Positions 59,046 to 64,000 of a stretch of DNA of 64,000 nucleotides are shown piece after piece (within the stretch, counting starts at the first letter, position 1; every line of letters begins with the position of its first letter). Under the pieces are notes generated by a model that saw nothing but the letters and a program-made list of their open reading frames with translations, ran no database searches and was not told the DNA's origin. Made by a program: the position numbers and the translations under genes. Origin of the DNA: Sphingomonas sp. FARSPH (GTDB lineage Bacteria; Pseudomonadota; Alphaproteobacteria; Sphingomonadales; Sphingomonadaceae). The DNA lies in NCBI RefSeq assembly GCF_003355005.1, contig NZ_CP029985.1, positions 3,246,501-3,310,500 on the forward strand. The letters are read 5' to 3'.

Positions 59046-61261
59046 GGATCTCGGTTTGCCCGCCGGGGTTGGAACCGCGGCGGGCCGGGTGGCGCGAAGG
59101 GGTCGCGATAGCGCGTCCCGGCGGCCGGCACCGCCTTTGGCGGGGCCAGCCAGGGGTGCCTGTCTCCCGCCCGCCGAACGGTGACGACGCGCATCGGCGA
59201 CAGCGTGATCGCGACGCCGCCGGTCCGCCGTAACGCCGCGAGGTCGAGCGTCAGCCAGCGCGGCCGGCATCGCGCGGGCAGGCGACGGTCGCTGACGACG
59301 ATATCCGCCTGCGCGCAGGCACGGATCAACGCGGGCCATGGCAACGGATAGGCGCTGCGCGTCGCGAGCAGACGCCAGCGCGCGCCGCCCCGCACCAGAT
59401 CGATCGCGCAGACGTCGCGCGAACAGCGCGCGTCGGGGCGATCGGCGAGCAGCATCGGCTCGCCCTCCTCCCCGCCGGTTTCGCTGAGCACGCCGCGCAC
59501 GTAATCGCCGGCGCGATCGCGCAGGATCGCCAGCCCGCCCGCGGTCCGCACCGCCAGATGCCGGCCGTCGCCGGTGACGAGGATATCGGGCGACGGCGTC
59601 GTCACCATCCACACGCATCCCGCGACCAGCGACGCCACGCCAAGCCAGCGGACCCGCGTCCGCCACAGCGCCAGCCACAACCCGCCGCCGACGCACAGGG
59701 CGAATGCACCGACCGGCACCGTCGCCAGCGCCATCGCCGATCCCGGCATCGCCGCCACGCTGCGCGCGATCCACAGCAGCAACGCCATCGCCTGCCCAGT
59801 CAGCCACCATATCGGCGCGCCCCAGCCGGCCACATCGAGCAGCAGCGCCAGCGCCTCCAGCGGCATGATGACGAAGGTGGTCAGCGGGATCGCGACCAGA
59901 TTGGCGAAGGCGCCGTACAGCCCCGCCTTGTGGAAGTGATAGACCGCGATCGGCATCAGCGCGGCCTCGACCAACAGCCCCGTGACCAGCAACGAGGCGA
60001 GTTCCCGACCCAGCCGCCGCCAGCGCGATTCCTCGTGGACGCCGAAGAAGGCGGCGACGCGCGGATGCTCGTGCAGCGCGACGATCGAGACGATCGCGGC
60101 GAATGACAATTGGAAGCTCGGGCCGACCAGAGCCTCCGGCCAGACCAGCAGCACCGCGAATGCGCCGCCCGCGACGAGCCGCAGCGTCACCGCCTGCCGC
60201 CCCATCGCCAGCGCCGCCAGCACGAGCAGCGCCGCGACGCACGATCGGATCGTCGGCACCTGGCTGCCGGTGAGCAGCGTATAGCCAATCGCCGCCCCCG
60301 CTCCTGCGACCGCCGCGACGAGCGGCAGGCGCACGCGCAGCGCCAGCCATGGCCACAAGGCCAGCAGGCGCATCACGACCAGCATCGTCGCGCCGACCGC
60401 GGCGGTGATGTGCAGGCCGCTGACCGACAACAGATGCGCAAGCCCCGCGCGCCGCATCGCGTCCGAATCCTCCTGCGTGATCGCGCCCTCGTCCCCCGTC
60501 GCCAGCGCCGCGGCGATGCCGCCGGCGCTCCCCGCCAGCTGCGTGGTGATGTGGCGCGTCAGCCGGTCGCGCAGCGTGTCGCCGCCCTTCACCCCGCCGA
60601 CCACGACCACCGGCCCGAAGGCGCGGCCGGTCGCGCCGATCCCGGCGAACCAGGCGACACGCGCGAAGTCATAGGCGCCGGGCACCGCCGCGCCCGGGGG
60701 CGGCATCAACCGCGCCGACAGGCGGGTGCGCGCACCCGGCACGACACCCGGGGGCACGCTTGCGGCATCGACATTCACGCGGATACGCGGCGGCAGGCCG
60801 CTCGCGGGGTCGGCGCGCAGCGTCAGCCGTACCAGTTCGCGCGCGGGCAAGGGCTCGACCTGTTCGACGATGCCGACGACCCGCACCACCGCGGGCCGCG
60901 CCAGCACCGGCGCCGCAATGCGATCCGCCCGCCACCATGCCAGCCCCAGCCCGACCGCAGCCGCCAGCCCGCCGATCGCGACGATCCGCGCCAGCCGGCT
61001 GCGCCCGTCCAGCGCCGCCGCGGCAAGGCCCATGCCCGCCAGTGCCACCAACGCCGCACGCCACTGTGCCGCGTCGGGCAGCACGAACCATGCCGCGATG
61101 CCGGCGCCCAGCATCACCGGCAGCCACAACGGCAATTGCTCGCGCTCCGCCTCCAGCCAGCGTTCGATCCACGCGGGCGCGACGAAACCTCCCCACCGCG
61201 GCGGGATTTGAAGGCGCGGAACGCGCGTGCTAGGGGCCGCCGCGGCTGGTTGGGCCATCAT
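59036..61261 (-). CDS. comEC: ComEC/Rec2 family DNA-uptake channel protein
   Basis: 741-residue inner-membrane protein that carries single-stranded DNA into the cell during transformation. It has an N-terminal DUF4131/OB-like part (about 55-215), the competence domain with many helices (LLSVSGLHITAAVGATMLVVMRL near 275, then GSQVPTIRSCVAALLVLAALAMGRQ), and a C-terminal domain resembling the metallo-beta-lactamase part. The usual HxHxDH metal site of the full-length enzymes is not seen in that part. Starts at 61261 or 61258, only 25 bp from gltX; ends in overlap with lexA. Confidence 0.88.
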   Translation of the reverse strand: MMAQPAAAAPSTRVPRLQIPPRWGGFVAPAWIERWLEAEREQLPLWLPVMLGAGIAAWFVLPDAAQWRAALVALAGMGLAAAALDGRSRLARIVAIGGLAAAVGLGLAWWRADRIAAPVLARPAVVRVVGIVEQVEPLPARELVRLTLRADPASGLPPRIRVNVDAASVPPGVVPGARTRLSARLMPPPGAAVPGAYDFARVAWFAGIGATGRAFGPVVVVGGVKGGDTLRDRLTRHITTQLAGSAGGIAAALATGDEGAITQEDSDAMRRAGLAHLLSVSGLHITAAVGATMLVVMRLLALWPWLALRVRLPLVAAVAGAGAAIGYTLLTGSQVPTIRSCVAALLVLAALAMGRQAVTLRLVAGGAFAVLLVWPEALVGPSFQLSFAAIVSIVALHEHPRVAAFFGVHEESRWRRLGRELASLLVTGLLVEAALMPIAVYHFHKAGLYGAFANLVAIPLTTFVIMPLEALALLLDVAGWGAPIWWLTGQAMALLLWIARSVAAMPGSAMALATVPVGAFALCVGGGLWLALWRTRVRWLGVASLVAGCVWMVTTPSPDILVTGDGRHLAVRTAGGLAILRDRAGDYVRGVLSETGGEEGEPMLLADRPDARCSRDVCAIDLVRGGARWRLLATRSAYPLPWPALIRACAQADIVVSDRRLPARCRPRWLTLDLAALRRTGGVAITLSPMRVVTVRRAGDRHPWLAPPKAVPAAGTRYRDPFAPPGPPRFQPRRANRDPQS

Positions 61262-61286
61262 CTCGAACCCTAAGGAGCAGGCACGG

Positions 61287-62720
61287 TTGGGCGCAACAGT
61301 GGATCATGACGCGAACGGTAACGCCGAGGCCAAGGGTGCGGCGATCGTTACCCGGTTCGCGCCGTCGCCGACCGGCTACCTGCATCTCGGCGGTGCGCGC
61401 ACGGCACTGTTCAACTGGCTGTTCGCACGCCATCACGGCGGCAGATTCCTGCTGCGGATCGAGGATACCGATCGCGCGCGCTCGACGCAGCCTGCCATCG
61501 ACGCGATCCTCGCCGGCCTCACATGGCTCGGCATCGACTGGGACGGCGAAGCCGTCTTCCAGTTCGCCCGCGCCGATCGCCATGCCGAGGTCGCGCATCA
61601 GATGGTCGCGGGCGGCAATGCCTATCGCTGCTACATGACGCAGGACGAGATTGCGGCGCAGCGCGAGGCGGCGCAGGCCGAAAAGCGTCCTTTGCGCATC
61701 CGCTCGCCGTGGCGCGACCGCACCGACCATCCGGAGGGGCAGCCCTATGTCGTCCGCCTCAAGGCGCCGCGCGAGGGCGCGACGACGATCGAGGATCGCG
61801 TCCAGGGTTCGGTGACGGTCCAGAACGCCGAGCTCGACGATCTCATCCTGCTCCGCTCCGACGGCACGCCCACCTATATGCTCGCGGTCGTCGTCGACGA
61901 CCACGACATGGGCGTGACGCATGTCATCCGCGGCGACGATCATCTCAACAACGCCTTCCGCCAGCTGCCCATCTATCGCGCGATGGGCTGGGCGGAGCCC
62001 GTCTACGCGCACATCCCGCTGATCCACGGCACCGACGGCGCGAAGCTGTCGAAGCGGCACGGCGCGGTCGGGATCGAGGCGTATCGCGACGAACTCGGCA
62101 TCCTGCCCGAAGCGTTCGACAACTACCTGCTTCGCCTCGGCTGGGGTCACGGCGACGACGAGATCATCAGCCGCGAACAGGCGGTGCAATGGTTCGATCT
62201 CGCCGGTGTCGGCAAGAGCCCGTCGCGCTTCGACCTCAAGAAGCTCGAGAACCTCAACGGCCATTACATCCGCGCCGCCGACGATGCGCGGCTCGCGACG
62301 CTGGTCGCCGGCATCGGCGGCTATGGCGAGGATGCCGAGCCGCTGCTGACGCAGGCGATGCCGTTCCTGAAGGCGCGCGCCGCCAATCTCAACGAGCTTG
62401 CCGATGGCGCGTGCTTCCTGTTCGCCACGCGCCCGCTTCCGATGGAGCCATCGGCTTCGGAGCTGCTGACGCAGGAGGCGCGGGCGCTGCTCGCGCAACT
62501 GCACACGGCGCTTGACGCAGTGCAGCAGTGGGATCAGGAGGCTATCGAAGCAGCGGTACGGCAGGTCGCCGAGGGCAAGGGCTTGAAGCTCGGCCAAGTC
62601 GCCCAGCCGCTCCGCGCCGCTCTCACCGGGCGCAAGACGTCGCCCGGCATCTTCGACGTGCTCGCGCTTCTCGGCAAGGAGGAAAGCCTCGGCCGGATCG
62701 CGGACCAGATGGCAGTCTGA
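61287..62720 (+). CDS. gltX: Glutamyl-tRNA synthetase
   Basis: 477-residue class I aminoacyl-tRNA synthetase. The HIGH motif is in FAPSPTGYLHLGGART (about 20-35), and KMSKS is KLSKR near 255. The C-terminal helical cage binds the anticodon region. Starts with TTG at 61287, chosen because AAGGAG lies nine bases upstream; GTG 61299 is an alternative. It is divergent from comEC with 25 bp between. The sphingomonad genome may encode a second copy acting on tRNA-Gln, with GatCAB; not visible here. Followed 15 bp later by gltA. Confidence 0.96.
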   Translation: MGATVDHDANGNAEAKGAAIVTRFAPSPTGYLHLGGARTALFNWLFARHHGGRFLLRIEDTDRARSTQPAIDAILAGLTWLGIDWDGEAVFQFARADRHAEVAHQMVAGGNAYRCYMTQDEIAAQREAAQAEKRPLRIRSPWRDRTDHPEGQPYVVRLKAPREGATTIEDRVQGSVTVQNAELDDLILLRSDGTPTYMLAVVVDDHDMGVTHVIRGDDHLNNAFRQLPIYRAMGWAEPVYAHIPLIHGTDGAKLSKRHGAVGIEAYRDELGILPEAFDNYLLRLGWGHGDDEIISREQAVQWFDLAGVGKSPSRFDLKKLENLNGHYIRAADDARLATLVAGIGGYGEDAEPLLTQAMPFLKARAANLNELADGACFLFATRPLPMEPSASELLTQEARALLAQLHTALDAVQQWDQEAIEAAVRQVAEGKGLKLGQVAQPLRAALTGRKTSPGIFDVLALLGKEESLGRIADQMAV

Positions 62721-62735
62721 CAGGAAGGACAAGAC

Positions 62736-64000
62736 ATGACCGACACCGCGAAATTCGCCCTGGACGGCAAGGACTTCGAATACCCGGTCATGTCCGGTTC
62801 GGTCGGCCCCGACGTGGTCGACATCCGCAAGCTCTATGCGCAGACCGGCGCCTTCACCTACGATCCCGGCTTCACCTCGACCGCATCGTGCCGTTCGGCG
62901 CTGACCTACATCGACGGCGACGAGGGCGTGCTGCTCCACCGCGGCTATCCGATCGGCGAGCTTGCCGAACAGTCGAGCTTCATGGAGGTCGCGTACCTCC
63001 TCCTCAACGGCGAACTGCCGTCGGCGGACGAGCTGGCGACGTTCAACACCACGATCACGCGCCACACGATGGTGCACGAGCAGCTGGCCGCCTTCTTCCG
63101 CGGGTTCCGCCGCGATGCGCATCCGATGGCGATCATGTGCGGCGTCGTCGGCGCGCTGTCCGCCTTCTACCACGATTCGACCGACATTCACGACCCGGTG
63201 CAGCGCACGATCGCGTCGCACCGCCTGATCGCCAAGATCCCGACGATCGCGGCGATGGCGTACAAGTACAGCGTCGGGCAGCCGTTCCTGTACCCGGACA
63301 ACTCGCTGTCCTACACCGGCAACTTCCTGCGCATGACCTTCGGCGTGCCCGCTGAGCCCTATGAGGTGAACCCGGCGGTCGAGAAGGCGATGGACCGTAT
63401 CTTCATCCTCCACGCCGATCACGAACAGAATGCGTCGACCTCGACCGTCCGCCTCGCCGGATCGTCGGGTGCCAATCCGTTCGCGTGCATCGCGGCGGGC
63501 ATCGCCTGCCTCTGGGGCCCCGCGCATGGCGGTGCGAACGAGGCCGCGCTCAACATGCTGCGCGAGATCGGTACGCCCGATCGCATCCCCGAATTCATCG
63601 CGCGGGCCAAGGACAAGAACGATCCGTTCCGCCTGATGGGCTTCGGACACCGCGTCTACAAGAACTACGATCCGCGCGCGACCGTCATGCAGAAGACGGT
63701 GCGCGAGGTGTTCGACGCGCTCAAGGTCAACGATCCCCTGTTCGAGACCGCGTTGCGTCTCGAAGAGATCGCGCTCAACGATCCGTACTTCATCGAGAAG
63801 AAGCTGTTCCCGAACGTCGACTTCTATTCGGGCGTCATCCTCTCGGCGATCGGCTTCCCGACGGAGATGTTCACCGTGCTCTTCGCGCTCGCCCGCACCG
63901 TCGGCTGGGTCGCGCAGTGGAACGAGATGATCACCGATCCCGACCAGAAGATCGGGCGTCCGCGCCAGCTCTACACCGGCCCGACGCAGCGCACCTACGT
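62736..64000 (+). CDS. gltA: Citrate synthase, 3' end outside window
   Basis: Type II (hexameric) citrate synthase of about 427 residues, of which 421 codons are visible before the window ends. His264 (GPAHGGANE), His305 (GFGHRVYKNYDPRA) and Asp362 (VDFYSG) coincide in number with the E. coli enzyme, so no indels are present upstream. It joins acetyl-CoA to oxaloacetate. The ATG follows AGGAAGGAC. It may be in one transcript with gltX (15 bp apart). Confidence 0.98.
   Translation, partial: MTDTAKFALDGKDFEYPVMSGSVGPDVVDIRKLYAQTGAFTYDPGFTSTASCRSALTYIDGDEGVLLHRGYPIGELAEQSSFMEVAYLLLNGELPSADELATFNTTITRHTMVHEQLAAFFRGFRRDAHPMAIMCGVVGALSAFYHDSTDIHDPVQRTIASHRLIAKIPTIAAMAYKYSVGQPFLYPDNSLSYTGNFLRMTFGVPAEPYEVNPAVEKAMDRIFILHADHEQNASTSTVRLAGSSGANPFACIAAGIACLWGPAHGGANEAALNMLREIGTPDRIPEFIARAKDKNDPFRLMGFGHRVYKNYDPRATVMQKTVREVFDALKVNDPLFETALRLEEIALNDPYFIEKKLFPNVDFYSGVILSAIGFPTEMFTVLFALARTVGWVAQWNEMITDPDQKIGRPRQLYTGPTQRTY

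Noticed and set aside
61230..63650. 806-codon antisense frame opposite gltX and gltA
   Set aside because: Shadow of two conserved genes.
1..64000. CRISPR arrays, insertion sequences, tRNA or rRNA genes
   Set aside because: No regularly spaced repeats, transposase motifs or tRNA/rRNA sequence were found on reading the window.

Overview
The window is about 64 kb of GC-rich, densely packed chromosome. Gene order and content point to an alphaproteobacterium of the Sphingomonadales (Sphingomonas or a close relative). The supporting signs are the block ppiD-trpE-trpG-trpD-trpC-moaC-moeA-lexA-comEC-gltX-gltA, a LexA box of the GTTC-N7-GTTC type, possible EcfG-type promoters, two large TonB-dependent receptors, and many GTGA/ATGA start-stop overlaps. 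I see no rRNA, tRNA, CRISPR array, insertion sequence or phage, so this reads as core chromosome with some accessory islands.

Layout. 1-8.8 kb: the 3' end of a UvrD/PcrA-type helicase, small envelope and hypothetical proteins, an S9 prolyl oligopeptidase divergent from an MFS exporter, a DUF885 zinc-peptidase-like lipoprotein, and an alpha/beta hydrolase with an EcfG-like promoter. 8.9-13.6 kb: acs and the cstA-ybdD pair (acetate and carbon-starvation metabolism), followed by an unlisted 35-codon membrane ORF. 13.7-15.3 kb: a GAF/histidine-kinase-like protein overlapping a receiver protein. 15.3-25 kb: a fatty-acid oxidation locus. fadD and a MerR regulator run leftward; thiolase, hydroxyacyl-CoA dehydrogenase/enoyl-CoA hydratase, acyl-CoA dehydrogenase, a DUF2147 protein and a FadL-type porin run rightward and end at a strong terminator. 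25-32.5 kb: MFS transporter, LysR regulator divergent from malate synthase G, and a DUF3772/MscS channel.

32.5-36.5 kb: a TonB-dependent receptor followed 11 bp later by a periplasmic histidine acid phosphatase (phytase-like), behind a repeat resembling a Pho box; this looks like a phosphate-ester scavenging unit. 36.5-44.4 kb: DUF2141 protein, a GT39-like membrane glycosyltransferase, then a tight rightward run of GT2 glycosyltransferase, ChbG/HpnK-type deacetylase, ECF sigma factor, FecR anti-sigma and an STN-containing TonB receptor. 44.4-50.1 kb: rimO, a class C beta-lactamase-like hydrolase, an M17 aminopeptidase, a TonB-like protein and tpiA.

50.2-64 kb: ppiD, trpE, trpG, trpD, trpC, moaC, moeA, lexA, comEC, gltX and the 5' part of gltA. 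trpC carries a one-base frameshift in a G7 tract. lexA is preceded by three GTTC half-sites spaced by seven bases, i.e. two overlapping SOS boxes.

Several genes form a consistent metabolic picture: FadL/FadD uptake and activation of fatty acids, beta-oxidation to acetyl-CoA, Acs for acetate, malate synthase for the glyoxylate shunt, and citrate synthase for entry into the TCA cycle.
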